Shown: positions 41,572 through 49,918 of the stretch, in pieces
Position numbering within the stretch: position 1 is the stretch's first letter
How the letters are laid out: each line of letters starts with the position of its first letter
NCBI RefSeq assembly: GCF_023073715.1
Contig: NZ_JADPKA010000066.1
Span: 186,001 to 250,000 of the forward strand
DNA length: 64,000 nucleotides
Direction of reading: 5' to 3'
Origin: Bradyrhizobium sp. 164
GTDB taxonomy: Bacteria > Pseudomonadota > Alphaproteobacteria > Rhizobiales > Xanthobacteraceae
The notes under the pieces: model-generated
What the model was told of the DNA's origin: nothing
Database searches by the model: none
What the model saw: the letters and a program-made list of their open reading frames with translations, nothing else
Program-made: the position numbers and the translations under genes

Positions 41572-42707
41572 ACGCGCCGTCCGAGCCGGCGCTTTACGTC
41601 ACCAGGAGGCGACGCCGCTCGCGCTGGACCGCGGCCATCGCGCTCGGCCTGATCAGCAGCACCTTCTCGACCATCGTCAGCCAGCTCTTCGCCGCCCGGA
41701 TCGGCCGCGATGCAGCGGTCGACTGGATGATTGTCGCCACCATTCCGGCGCGCGACTGGGCGATCAGCGCCGAGCCCTCATGGAGCGCGGTCGTCACCGG
41801 CATCGCGTTCCATCAATGGGCGGACTTTTCCTGGGCGGTTGTCTTCTTCGGCGTGCTGGGACGCTGGACGGCGGACTTGCGGCCGCTGACGATCCTGCTG
41901 CTCGCGCTGCCCTGGGCGGTGTTTTCCTCAGGCATGGAATGGTTCGTGCTGGTACCGCTTTTTCCGTTCTGGCAGCCCCTGTTCACGCTGCAGCAGCCCT
42001 ACTGGATCGGGCTTCTGGTGCACGGCTCGTCGGCCGTGATGTATCCCCTGTTCGCGCGGCTGCGCTGGGCCCACGGCGATACGCCCGCCCGCGATCTGCG
42101 CTTCACCAATGCCTGGATCACCGGCGCCCTGGTCGTGATCGCACTGCTCGGGACGATCGCTTTTTTCGGCCGCCATGGCTACGAGCTGCCGTGGATGGGA
42201 CGCGACAGGGATGTCGACCAAGCCTATATCCGGCACATGACCACCCACCACGCGCAAGGCATCGAGCTTGCGCGGATCGCAACCGAGCGTGCGCAAGACC
42301 CGCATTTGCAGAAGCTCGCGATGCTGATGATCGCAAGCCAGACCGGCGAGAAAACAATCTTCGAGAACTGGTGGCTGAGCTGGTTCGACACGGAGATGCC
42401 GGACTGCACCGCGCAGGAGCGCTCCGCCATGCCGGGCTTTCTGACGCCGGCCGAGATGCGTCAAGTCAGGATCGCCGCGCCCGAGGCGTTCGCCCGCCTC
42501 TTTGTCGAGATGATGACGTTGCATCATCGGGGTGCGGTGAAGATGGCGGACCAGATGTGGCATAGCCGTGGCGATCCGCGCCTGCGCATCATGGCTCATG
42601 CCCTCCGCCATGAGCAGCAAGGTGAGATCGCGCTGATGCAAGGCGTGAGCGGCGTCGCCGCGGTGGCGACGGCCTTTCGCAACATGTTCGGCGACAACGT
42701 CAATTGA
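41568..42707 (+). CDS. Membrane protein with C-terminal DUF305 domain
   Basis: 379 residues from a GTG overlapping the csbD stop. The first 210 residues carry about four or five hydrophobic segments. Residues about 215-365 form a DUF305 domain, recognisable from YIRHMTTHHAQGIELARI, MTLHHRGAVKMADQM and HALRHEQQGEIALMQ. These paired histidines recall a ferritin-like four-helix bundle that could bind metal. DUF305 proteins are often linked to copper and other stress, but this membrane fusion is unusual. Confidence 0.8.
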   Translation: MNAPSEPALYVTRRRRRSRWTAAIALGLISSTFSTIVSQLFAARIGRDAAVDWMIVATIPARDWAISAEPSWSAVVTGIAFHQWADFSWAVVFFGVLGRWTADLRPLTILLLALPWAVFSSGMEWFVLVPLFPFWQPLFTLQQPYWIGLLVHGSSAVMYPLFARLRWAHGDTPARDLRFTNAWITGALVVIALLGTIAFFGRHGYELPWMGRDRDVDQAYIRHMTTHHAQGIELARIATERAQDPHLQKLAMLMIASQTGEKTIFENWWLSWFDTEMPDCTAQERSAMPGFLTPAEMRQVRIAAPEAFARLFVEMMTLHHRGAVKMADQMWHSRGDPRLRIMAHALRHEQQGEIALMQGVSGVAAVATAFRNMFGDNVN

Positions 42708-42794
42708 GCGCGAGGAACCTTGGCTCGCATCGATGCGGCAGGCCAAGTCTCTTTGCTGCTCGATCCACAAAAGGCCGAGCCGCTCGCCGCGGCT

Positions 42795-43799
42795 TCACGC
42801 CACCTTCAGCGCGGCCCCGCTGTCGGCGTCGAGAAATCCCGTAAGCCTGCCCCTAATCAGTCGCTCGGCATCCGCCATGATGCGGTCGACCAGCTCCTTC
42901 ACGGTTGGAATGTCGCGGATGAGCCCGACGACCATGCCGCAGCTCCAGGCGCCCGCGTCCATATCGCCCTCGATCATCACCTTGGGATAGACGCCCGCCA
43001 CCTGATCATGGATGTCGTCGATCTTGAGGCTCTTGCCTTTCTCCCGCTCGACCCCGAGCAGCTGCTCGACGCCCTTGTTGTTCAGGACCCGCTCGGTGTT
43101 GCGGAGCGCCCGCATGACCAGCCTTGTATCGAGCTCCGACGCCCGCACCAAGGCATTCTTGACGTTCTCGTGCACCGGCGCCTCCTTGGTGGCGATGAAG
43201 CGCGTGCCCATGTTCATGCCGGCGGCGCCCATTGCCAGCGCCGCAACCAGGCTGCGCGCGTCCGCCATGCCACCGGAGGCAACAAACGGGATCGTCAGTT
43301 CCTCGGCCGCACGCGGCAACAGGATCATGTTGGGCATGTCGTCTTCGCCCGGATGGCCGCCGCATTCGAAGCCATCGACGCTGACGGCATCGCAGCCGAT
43401 CTGCTCGGCCTTCAGCGAATGTCGGACCGAGGTGCATTTGTGGATCACCTTGATGCCGCCCGCCTTCAAGGCCGGCATGTACTGTTCGGGGCTGCGCCCG
43501 GCGGTTTCGACGATCTTGACGCCGCCCTCTCTGATCGCAGCGATGTATTCCGGATAGGGCGGCGCGCTGAAGGTGGGCAGGAAAGTCAGGTTCACCCCGA
43601 ATGGCTTATCCGTCATGTCGCGGCAGCGCGCGATCTCCTTAGCCAGCAGTTCCGGCGTTCGCTGCGTCAGGCCGGTGATGATTCCGAGCCCGCCGGCATT
43701 CGACACCGCGGCTGCGAGTTCGGCAAAGCCGACATAGTGCATCCCACCCTGGATGATCGGATGTTCGATGCCGAACAGTTCAGTGATCGCTGTCTTCAC
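42795..43799 (-). CDS. Nitronate monooxygenase family flavoprotein
   Basis: 334 residues from a GTG at 43799 with GGGAGG 7 bases upstream. FMN-binding TIM barrel of the 2-nitropropane dioxygenase group: IIQGGMHYVGFAELAAAVSNAGGLG, FGVNLTFLP, DGFECGGHPGEDD and VASGGMADARSLVAALAMGA. Members include nitronate oxidases and enoyl-ACP-type reductases, so the reaction is open. Last gene of the leftward five-gene operon from 48113; an enoyl-CoA-like role there would make sense. Confidence 0.88.
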   Translation of the reverse strand: MKTAITELFGIEHPIIQGGMHYVGFAELAAAVSNAGGLGIITGLTQRTPELLAKEIARCRDMTDKPFGVNLTFLPTFSAPPYPEYIAAIREGGVKIVETAGRSPEQYMPALKAGGIKVIHKCTSVRHSLKAEQIGCDAVSVDGFECGGHPGEDDMPNMILLPRAAEELTIPFVASGGMADARSLVAALAMGAAGMNMGTRFIATKEAPVHENVKNALVRASELDTRLVMRALRNTERVLNNKGVEQLLGVEREKGKSLKIDDIHDQVAGVYPKVMIEGDMDAGAWSCGMVVGLIRDIPTVKELVDRIMADAERLIRGRLTGFLDADSGAALKVA

Positions 43800-43823
43800 G
43801 AATGACCTCCCCGCGTTTTCCGC

Positions 43824-45011
43824 TCAGTGAATGATTTCGAACAGTCCCGCCGCGCCCATGCCGCCGCCGATGCACATGGTCACCACGCCGTACTTTGCCT
43901 TGCGCCGCCGGCCCTCGAGAAGGAGGTGGCCGGTAAGCCGCGCTCCGGTCATGCCGTAGGGATGACCGATCGCGATCGATCCGCCGTTGACGTTGAGCTT
44001 GTCCGGGTCGATGCCGAGCTTGTCGCGGCAATAAATCACCTGCACCGCGTAAGCCTCGTTCAGCTCCCAAAGATCGATGTCGTCGATCTTGAGGTCATGG
44101 CGCTTGAGCAAGCGCGGGATCGCGACGATCGGGCCGACGCCCATCTCGTCGGGTTCGACGCCAGCGGCGACGAAGCCGCGGAAGATGCCGAGCGGCTTGA
44201 GGCCCTTCCTGGCCGCGATCCTGTCGCTCATGATGACGCAGGCCGAAGCACCGTCCGAAAGCTGGCTGGCATTGCCCGCGCTGATCGTTTTGCCTTCGAA
44301 CACCGGCTTGATCCTCGACAGGCCCTCGGCCGTGGTCTCGGGGCGTGGGCCTTCGTCCTTTGTCAGCGTCACCTCCTCGTAGGTGACCTCCTTGGTGTCC
44401 TTGTTGACAAGCGCCATCCTGGTCGTGAATGGCACGATCTCGTCGTTGAACCGGCCGGCCTGCCAAGCAGCGCCGACGCGCCGTTGACATTCGAGACTAT
44501 ATTCATCCTGCTTGTCGCGACCGATCTTGTAGCGCTCGGCGACGATCTCGGCGGTCTCGAGCATCGACATGTACATTTCGGGCTTCATCGCCATCAGCTC
44601 ATCGTCGACGGCGTGGAACTTGTTCATGTGCTCGTTCTGCACGAGACTGATCGACTCGATGCCGCCGCCGATCGCGACTTCGACGCCATCGAGCATGACC
44701 GACCGCGCTGCAACTGCGATGGCCTGCAGCCCCGACGCACATTGGCGGTCGATGGTGGTGCCGGCGACGGTGACCGGCAGGCCAGCGCGGATCGCGCCCT
44801 TGCGGGCGACGTTCATCACCATGGTGCCTTGCTGCATCGCGCAGCCCATCACCACGTCCTCGACTTCGCCGGGCGCGATGCCGGCCCGCTTCACTGCTTC
44901 GGCCATCACATGCCCGGCCATGGTGGGGCCGTCCGTGTTGTTGAGCGCGCCGCGATAGGCTTTGCCGACGCCGGTCCGAGCCGTGGAAACGATGACTGCT
45001 TCAGTCGTCAT
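43824..45011 (-). CDS. Acetyl-CoA acyltransferase (thiolase)
   Basis: 395 residues. Nucleophilic C91 lies in DRQCASGLQ, the second active site in GHPYGMTGAR, and the base cysteine in TMCIGGGMG. It cleaves 3-ketoacyl-CoA to acetyl-CoA and a shortened acyl-CoA, ending a beta-oxidation cycle; length and motifs match degradative thiolases. It lies 14 bases after the second acyl-CoA dehydrogenase gene in the leftward operon. No hydratase gene is in the cluster. Confidence 0.94.
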   Translation of the reverse strand: MTTEAVIVSTARTGVGKAYRGALNNTDGPTMAGHVMAEAVKRAGIAPGEVEDVVMGCAMQQGTMVMNVARKGAIRAGLPVTVAGTTIDRQCASGLQAIAVAARSVMLDGVEVAIGGGIESISLVQNEHMNKFHAVDDELMAMKPEMYMSMLETAEIVAERYKIGRDKQDEYSLECQRRVGAAWQAGRFNDEIVPFTTRMALVNKDTKEVTYEEVTLTKDEGPRPETTAEGLSRIKPVFEGKTISAGNASQLSDGASACVIMSDRIAARKGLKPLGIFRGFVAAGVEPDEMGVGPIVAIPRLLKRHDLKIDDIDLWELNEAYAVQVIYCRDKLGIDPDKLNVNGGSIAIGHPYGMTGARLTGHLLLEGRRRKAKYGVVTMCIGGGMGAAGLFEIIH

Positions 45012-45025
45012 GCTGGCCTCTCTGT

Positions 45026-46156
45026 TTACGCGGCTGCGTCCAGCTGCGCGTAGCGCAGCACGTGGAACGCGGGATCGCCGAACTGGATGTTGATGGAGGA
45101 GATTCGCTTGAAATAATGTCCGACGTTGAGCTCGTCGGTCATTCCCATGCCGCCATGAAGCTGTACCGCCTGCTCGGCGACGAACTTGCCGGCATAGCCG
45201 ATCTTCGACTTGGCGCCCGAGGCGAGCCGCGGGAGTCCCACATCGCCCGCAGCGAGGCTGAGGTTGAGATGTTGCAGCAGGGAGAGCGCCTCCTGATGCG
45301 CGATGAACATGTCGACCATCCGATGCTGCAGCACCTGGAAGGAGCCGATGGTGGTGCCGAACTGCTTGCGGGTCTTCGAATATTCCAGTGTGGCGGAATT
45401 CAGCTCGCCCATCGCACCGACGCCTTCCGCGCAGAGCGCGCCGATCGCGCGATCGCGGCAGGCCTCCAGCGCGGCAACGCCCTCGCCTTCCAGTCCGAGC
45501 AATTGCCCGCGAGCCTCGCGCAGGCTGATCTCGGCGGCGCGGCGGCCGTCGATGGTCTTGAAGCTCTGAAGATCGACGCCGGCGGCGCGGCGATCGACCA
45601 CGAACAGGCTGACGCCGCCACGGTCACGGTCATCGCCGGAGGTCCGGGCCGAGACGATCAGATCGTCGGCCCACGGCGCGGCGATCACCATCGTCTTCGC
45701 GCCGCTCAGGATGTAGTCATTGCCCTCGCGCCGCGCCGTCGTCGTGACATTGCCAAGATCGAAGCGCGATTCCTTCTCCGTCCAGGCCAGAGCCCAGGTC
45801 TTTGTGCCGTCGATGATGCCGGGGATGAAGGCTTGTTTCTGCTCCGGCGTGCCAATCTGCTCGATCAGGCCGCCGGCCAGCACCACCGTTTCGACGAAAG
45901 GCTCGATGACGAGGTGCCGGCCGAACTCATGCATGATGATCATGGTCGACAAGGGACCGCCGCCGAGACCGCCGACCTCCTCGGAGAACGGCGCCGCGAG
46001 CAACCCGAGCTCCGCGAAGGCCTCCCAATGCTTCCGGCTGAAGCCTTGCTCGCTCGCCACGATCTTGCGGCGCGTGTCGAAATCGTATTGGTCGCGCAGC
46101 AAACGCTGGACGCTGGATCGCAGCATGTCCTGCTCTTCCGTAAACTGGATGTCCAT
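45026..46156 (-). CDS. Acyl-CoA dehydrogenase, second subunit-like
   Basis: 376 residues from ATG 46156 with GGGAGGA upstream. FAD-dependent acyl-CoA dehydrogenase fold: start MDIQFTEEQDMLRSSVQRLL, middle SGAKTMVIAAPWADDLIVSA, and a C-terminal TRKQFGTTIGSFQVLQHRMVDMFI. The Thr/Ser-rich flavin loop present in the partner (GSGSDLA) is replaced here by an acidic stretch (TEKESRFDLGN). It may be the non-canonical half of an alpha2beta2 enzyme with the gene just upstream, as seen in steroid and aromatic-acid degradation. Confidence 0.9.
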   Translation of the reverse strand: MDIQFTEEQDMLRSSVQRLLRDQYDFDTRRKIVASEQGFSRKHWEAFAELGLLAAPFSEEVGGLGGGPLSTMIIMHEFGRHLVIEPFVETVVLAGGLIEQIGTPEQKQAFIPGIIDGTKTWALAWTEKESRFDLGNVTTTARREGNDYILSGAKTMVIAAPWADDLIVSARTSGDDRDRGGVSLFVVDRRAAGVDLQSFKTIDGRRAAEISLREARGQLLGLEGEGVAALEACRDRAIGALCAEGVGAMGELNSATLEYSKTRKQFGTTIGSFQVLQHRMVDMFIAHQEALSLLQHLNLSLAAGDVGLPRLASGAKSKIGYAGKFVAEQAVQLHGGMGMTDELNVGHYFKRISSINIQFGDPAFHVLRYAQLDAAA

Positions 46157-46179
46157 CCGATCCTCCCGATGCGCCGCGC

Positions 46180-47361
46180 CTAAAGACCGAGCACTGCTTT
46201 GGCGATGATGTTTCGCTGGATCTCGTTCGATCCGCCGTAGATGCTGAGCTTGCGCGCGTTCAGATATTTCTCCGACGCGGTATGAGCGTACTCCGGGCCC
46301 GGCATGAAGTGGTTGGTGCTGATCGGATGCTCGCGGATCGCAAGGCCGTAATTGCCAATCGCGCGATGAGTGAGTTCGGTGATGCTCTGGAATATCTCGG
46401 TGCCGCGGATCTTGAACAGCGACGCCGCCGGCCCCGGGTCGATGCCGCGCGCCATCTGGGCGACCACGCGCAATTCGGTCGCCTCCAGAGCCAGGACATC
46501 GAGCTCGATGCGGGCGATGTCCCGCAGAAACTCGAGATGTGCCGGATCGTGCGCTGGTATCTCGGCCTTCACGATCTGCTTCAGCTTCCCGATGTAACGG
46601 GTCGACCGGCCGATGCCCGCCATGCTGGTCCGCTCGTTGCCGAGCAGGAACTTGGCGTAAGTCCAACCTTTGTTCTCCTCGCCGACGAGGTTCTCCACCG
46701 GCACGCGGACGTTCTCGAGGAAGACGTCGTTGACCTCGTGGCTGCCGTCGATCGTGATGATCGGCCGCACGGTGACGCCGGGCGACTTCATGTCGATCAG
46801 CAGGAAGGAGATGCCGGATTGCGGCTTCGCGTTCGGGTCGGTCCGCACCAGGCAGAAAATCCAGTCGGCGTGCTGCGCCAGCGTGGTCCAGGTCTTGTGG
46901 CCGTTGACGATGTAGTGGTCGCCGTCGCGCACCGCCTTGGTTCTGACGGTCGCAAGGTCCGAGCCGGAGCCCGGCTCCGAATAGCCCTGGCACCACCAAT
47001 CGTCGCCGGAGAGAATCCGCGGCAGGAAGCGCCTCTTCTGCGCCTCGTTGCCGAACGTGTAGATCACCGGCCCGACCATGGTCACGCTGAACGCGAGCGG
47101 CGGCAGCGTTCCGGCCCGGGAGGTCTCCTGCTCGAAGATGAAGCGTTGCGTGATCGACCAGCCCGGACCGCCATACTTCTTGGGCCATAACGGCGCGATC
47201 CAGCCCTTATTGTAGAGAATGCGATGCCAGAGCAGCGATTGCTCCTTGGTCAAATCGGTCTCGGGATTCGGAACGCGCATTTCCGCCGGATAATTCTCTG
47301 CGATGAAGGCGCGCACCTCATCGCGAAAGGCAGCGTCCTCACTGGAAAGATTGAGCTCCAT
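46180..47361 (-). CDS. Acyl-CoA dehydrogenase, first subunit-like
   Basis: 393 residues from ATG 47361; a GTG seven codons earlier would overlap the previous gene. The N-terminus and flavin motif (WWCQGYSEPGSGSDLA, KTWTTLAQHADW) are those of active acyl-CoA dehydrogenases, and the end (SIYGGSNEIQRNIIAK) fits. Tandem short acyl-CoA dehydrogenases 23 bases apart suggest a heteromeric enzyme for a bulky acyl-CoA. Second gene of the leftward operon. Confidence 0.92.
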   Translation of the reverse strand: MELNLSSEDAAFRDEVRAFIAENYPAEMRVPNPETDLTKEQSLLWHRILYNKGWIAPLWPKKYGGPGWSITQRFIFEQETSRAGTLPPLAFSVTMVGPVIYTFGNEAQKRRFLPRILSGDDWWCQGYSEPGSGSDLATVRTKAVRDGDHYIVNGHKTWTTLAQHADWIFCLVRTDPNAKPQSGISFLLIDMKSPGVTVRPIITIDGSHEVNDVFLENVRVPVENLVGEENKGWTYAKFLLGNERTSMAGIGRSTRYIGKLKQIVKAEIPAHDPAHLEFLRDIARIELDVLALEATELRVVAQMARGIDPGPAASLFKIRGTEIFQSITELTHRAIGNYGLAIREHPISTNHFMPGPEYAHTASEKYLNARKLSIYGGSNEIQRNIIAKAVLGL

Positions 47362-47375
47362 CGCAGCGGTCTCCG

Positions 47376-48113
47376 CTACCACTTCTCACCGAAGGGGCGG
47401 ATCTCCAGCTCGAAGGTCCAGGCGCTGCGCGGCTGCTGATACAGCAGCCAATAGGATTCCGCGACCGACGACGGCGGCATCAAGAGATCGGGATTGTCGA
47501 GGGCGTCCGGACCGAGCGCCTCGACCCGCCGCTGGCGCACCCATTCGGTGTCGACCCCGGAGTCGATGATGAGATGCGCAATGTGAATGTTCTTCGGCCC
47601 CAGTTCGCGCGCCGCGGCTTGGGCAACGGCCCGCAGACCGAACTTGGCACTGGCGAAGGCGGCATAGCCGATGCCGCCGCGCAGGCTCGCCGTGGCGCCG
47701 GTGAAGAAGATGTTGCCCTTGCCGCGAGGCAGCATCAGCCGCGCGGCTTCGCGGCCGGCGAGAAAGCCGGAATAGCAGGCCATCTCCCAGACCTTGCGAA
47801 AGACGCGCTCGGTCGTTTCCAGGATAGGGAAGTTGACGTTGGCCCCGATGTTGAAAATGCAGACCTCGAGCGGCGCATGTTTGTCGGCGTCTCCCAGGAA
47901 GGAAATGATCTCCTCCTCCTTGCGCGCGTCGAGCGAACGCGCGTGGATTTCGCCGCCGGCCGCCTCTATCTCCTTGACGAGCGGATCGAGCTTGGCGCCG
48001 TTGCGGCGCCCCGCAAACACTGTGAAGCCCTCGGAGGCAAACTTCTTTGCGATCTCGCTGCCGATATAGTCGCCGGCACCAATCACGGCCACGGTTGCGT
48101 TTCTCTTCTGCAA
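47376..48113 (-). CDS. SDR-family oxidoreductase with Phe in place of the catalytic Tyr
   Basis: 245 residues from TTG 48113, with GGGAG 7 bases upstream. Cofactor motif IGAGDYIGSE is degenerate compared with GxxxGxG. The expected YxxxK reads F153-ASA-K157, so the general-acid tyrosine is missing, though Y150 is nearby. The divergent gene at 48475 encodes a close paralogue with the same change. It may use another residue or have a non-redox role. First gene of the leftward operon, downstream of operator site A. Confidence 0.85.
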   Translation of the reverse strand: MQKRNATVAVIGAGDYIGSEIAKKFASEGFTVFAGRRNGAKLDPLVKEIEAAGGEIHARSLDARKEEEIISFLGDADKHAPLEVCIFNIGANVNFPILETTERVFRKVWEMACYSGFLAGREAARLMLPRGKGNIFFTGATASLRGGIGYAAFASAKFGLRAVAQAAARELGPKNIHIAHLIIDSGVDTEWVRQRRVEALGPDALDNPDLLMPPSSVAESYWLLYQQPRSAWTFELEIRPFGEKW

Positions 48114-48474
48114 GGGTCGTCTCCCGGATTAGGTTAGATCTGTTGAAGCTGCTCTGCCGGTGCCGGAGCATCCCGCATAATGCGCTGTCCGCGCACCGTG
48201 ATCACCCGGTCGCCGGTGATATCGACCGCGCCTGAAAGAGCCCGCCACTGCCAACCTCCCGAACGATCGGCCCGGTTCTTTGTCAAGGCCTATTCGGATT
48301 GGAGTTAACGTTCTTTTTTAGAACTCGTCAATTGCTAAATTGCCATCCGGCGATTTCGCGCCGGAACGGCAGAGTAGCTGTCGCTTTTCTTTGGACTTAC
48401 AGAACGTCGTTTACAACATTGCTGCGAACGGCTAGCTATAGGTATCAAATAAGAACTTATAGGGAGAAGCGATC
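48114..48474. promoter_or_regulatory. Divergent promoter region between the two SDR paralogues
   Basis: 361 bases with AT-rich patches around 48285-48460. It contains operator site A (48309-48325) and, nearer the rightward gene, a lone AGAACT half-site (48452-48457) with GGGAGA as ribosome site. Both operons start here, so one regulator can switch the pair. Confidence 0.65.
48309..48325. promoter_or_regulatory. Operator-like palindrome, site A
   Basis: CGTTCT-TTTTT-AGAACT at 48309-48325 fits the AGTTCT-N5-AGAACT form with one mismatch. It lies in the divergent region of the two SDR operons. See sites B, C and D for repeats of the same motif. Confidence 0.65.
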
Positions 48475-49215
48475 ATGGAAGGTCCCGGCGTGGCGATCCT
48501 GGTGGGCGCGGGCGATGCGATCGGGGCCGCCGTCGCCCGGCGCTTTGCCAAAGGCGGCTACACAGTTTGCATCTGTCGGCGTGACGCAACCAAATCCCAG
48601 GCGCTGGTGGACGAGCTGACGGCTGACGGCCATCGCATCCATGCCTTCAGCGTCGATGCGCGGCAGGAAGCCGAGGTCCAGAAGCTCTTTTCCGATATCG
48701 AAAAGAAGATCGGACCGATCGAGGTCTGCCTTTTCAATGCCGGATCGAACGTCAACAAGCCTCTCGTGGAGACCTCCGAAAAACTGTTTTTCAAGGCCTG
48801 GGAGCTGGCCTGCTACGCCGGATTTCTCGTCGGGCGCGAGGCCGCGCGCGTCATGCTGCCGCGCGGGCACGGCACCCTTTTCTTTACCGGTGCGACGGCC
48901 AGCATTCGCGGCGGCCAGGGGTTTGCGGCGTTTTCGTCGGCGAAGTTCGGGCTTCGCGCGGTGGCTCAGGCCATGGCGCGCGAGCTTGGGCCGAAGAACA
49001 TCCACGTCGTCCATCTCATCATCGACGCCGGTGTCGACAGCGAAGCCATCCACCAGCGCATGAAAGCGGCGAAGGGGATCGAGGCAAGCGAGATCCCGCC
49101 GGACAGCCTGACGAAGACCTCTTCTATCGCAGAAGCCTATTGGTTCACGCATCAGCAGAGCCGCGACGGCTGGACCCATGAACTCGATCTTCGCCCGTCG
49201 GTGGAGAAGTGGTGA
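48475..49215 (+). CDS. SDR-family oxidoreductase, paralogue of the 47376 gene product
   Basis: 246 residues from ATG 48475, after AGGGAGA. The cofactor loop reads LVGAGDAIGAAVARRF, NAG is FNAGSN, and the catalytic tetrad again has F153 instead of Tyr, with K157 kept (AAFSSAKFGL). It resembles the divergent gene along its length (ELACYAGFLVGREAARVMLPRG versus the same with few changes), so one arose by duplication. The two flank the shared promoter. First gene of a two-gene operon with the GST. Confidence 0.86.
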   Translation: MEGPGVAILVGAGDAIGAAVARRFAKGGYTVCICRRDATKSQALVDELTADGHRIHAFSVDARQEAEVQKLFSDIEKKIGPIEVCLFNAGSNVNKPLVETSEKLFFKAWELACYAGFLVGREAARVMLPRGHGTLFFTGATASIRGGQGFAAFSSAKFGLRAVAQAMARELGPKNIHVVHLIIDAGVDSEAIHQRMKAAKGIEASEIPPDSLTKTSSIAEAYWFTHQQSRDGWTHELDLRPSVEKW

Positions 49216-49892
49216 TGAGTACGACACCCGACCTCACCCTGTGGGGTGCCGGAACAAGCCGCACCATTCGTGCACATTGGGCGATGCACGAACTCGGCTT
49301 GTCCTACAAGGTCAAGCCGATCGGACCACGGACAGGCGAAACCAAGACCGCTGAATACACCCGGCTCAATCCCCGCCAGAAGATTCCGCTGTTGCAGGAT
49401 GGCGACTTCTGCATCGGTGAAAGCGCCGCGATCGTCGCGTACCTGTCGCGCATGTATTCCACGCCGGAGCGCTCGCTGATTCCGGAAGCCACCCGCGACT
49501 ATGCCGCGTGGCTCGAATGGTGCTTCTTTGTCGTGGCCGAGCTCGATTCGACGAGCCTCTATGTCATGCGCCGTCACCGGGCGGATGCGCTCGGACACAT
49601 CTATGGCGTCGCCCCCGAGGTCGTCGCCCAAGCCGGCCAATATTTCCAGCAACAATTGCGGCATGTGGAGGTCGCGCTGATGGACGGGCGCCAGTTCCTG
49701 ATGGGCGACCAATTCACCAGCGCCGACCTCCTGCTCACGACGTGCCTCGATTGGGCCATCGCTTATGGGGTCGACATTTGCGACAATGCGCACCCATACC
49801 TTGAGCGCATTCACGGGCGGGACGCGTATTGCAGAGCCCAGGCGGCGAATGTTCCCGTGGCGCCAATTACGCCGGTATCGGCAACCGTCTGA
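49215..49892 (+). CDS. Glutathione S-transferase family protein
   Basis: 225 residues from the ATG at 49215, which overlaps the SDR stop (TGATG). N-terminal thioredoxin-like domain (LWGAGTSRTIRAHWAMHELGL, RQKIPLLQDGDFCIGESAAIVAYL) and C-terminal helical domain (GDQFTSADLLLTTCLDW) are complete. A serine near residue 13 fits the Ser-type GSTs. In this cluster, together with a glutathione-using isomerase at 51193, it may act on a ring-cleavage or epoxide intermediate; that is inference. Confidence 0.88.
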   Translation: MSTTPDLTLWGAGTSRTIRAHWAMHELGLSYKVKPIGPRTGETKTAEYTRLNPRQKIPLLQDGDFCIGESAAIVAYLSRMYSTPERSLIPEATRDYAAWLEWCFFVVAELDSTSLYVMRRHRADALGHIYGVAPEVVAQAGQYFQQQLRHVEVALMDGRQFLMGDQFTSADLLLTTCLDWAIAYGVDICDNAHPYLERIHGRDAYCRAQAANVPVAPITPVSATV

Positions 49893-49918
49893 GAGCAATC
49901 GCCGGTGCGCGCTTCCGT

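Noticed and set aside
48452..48457. Second full operator copy before the rightward SDR gene
   Set aside because: Only the AGAACT half matches. The opposite half (GGTATC) has four mismatches.
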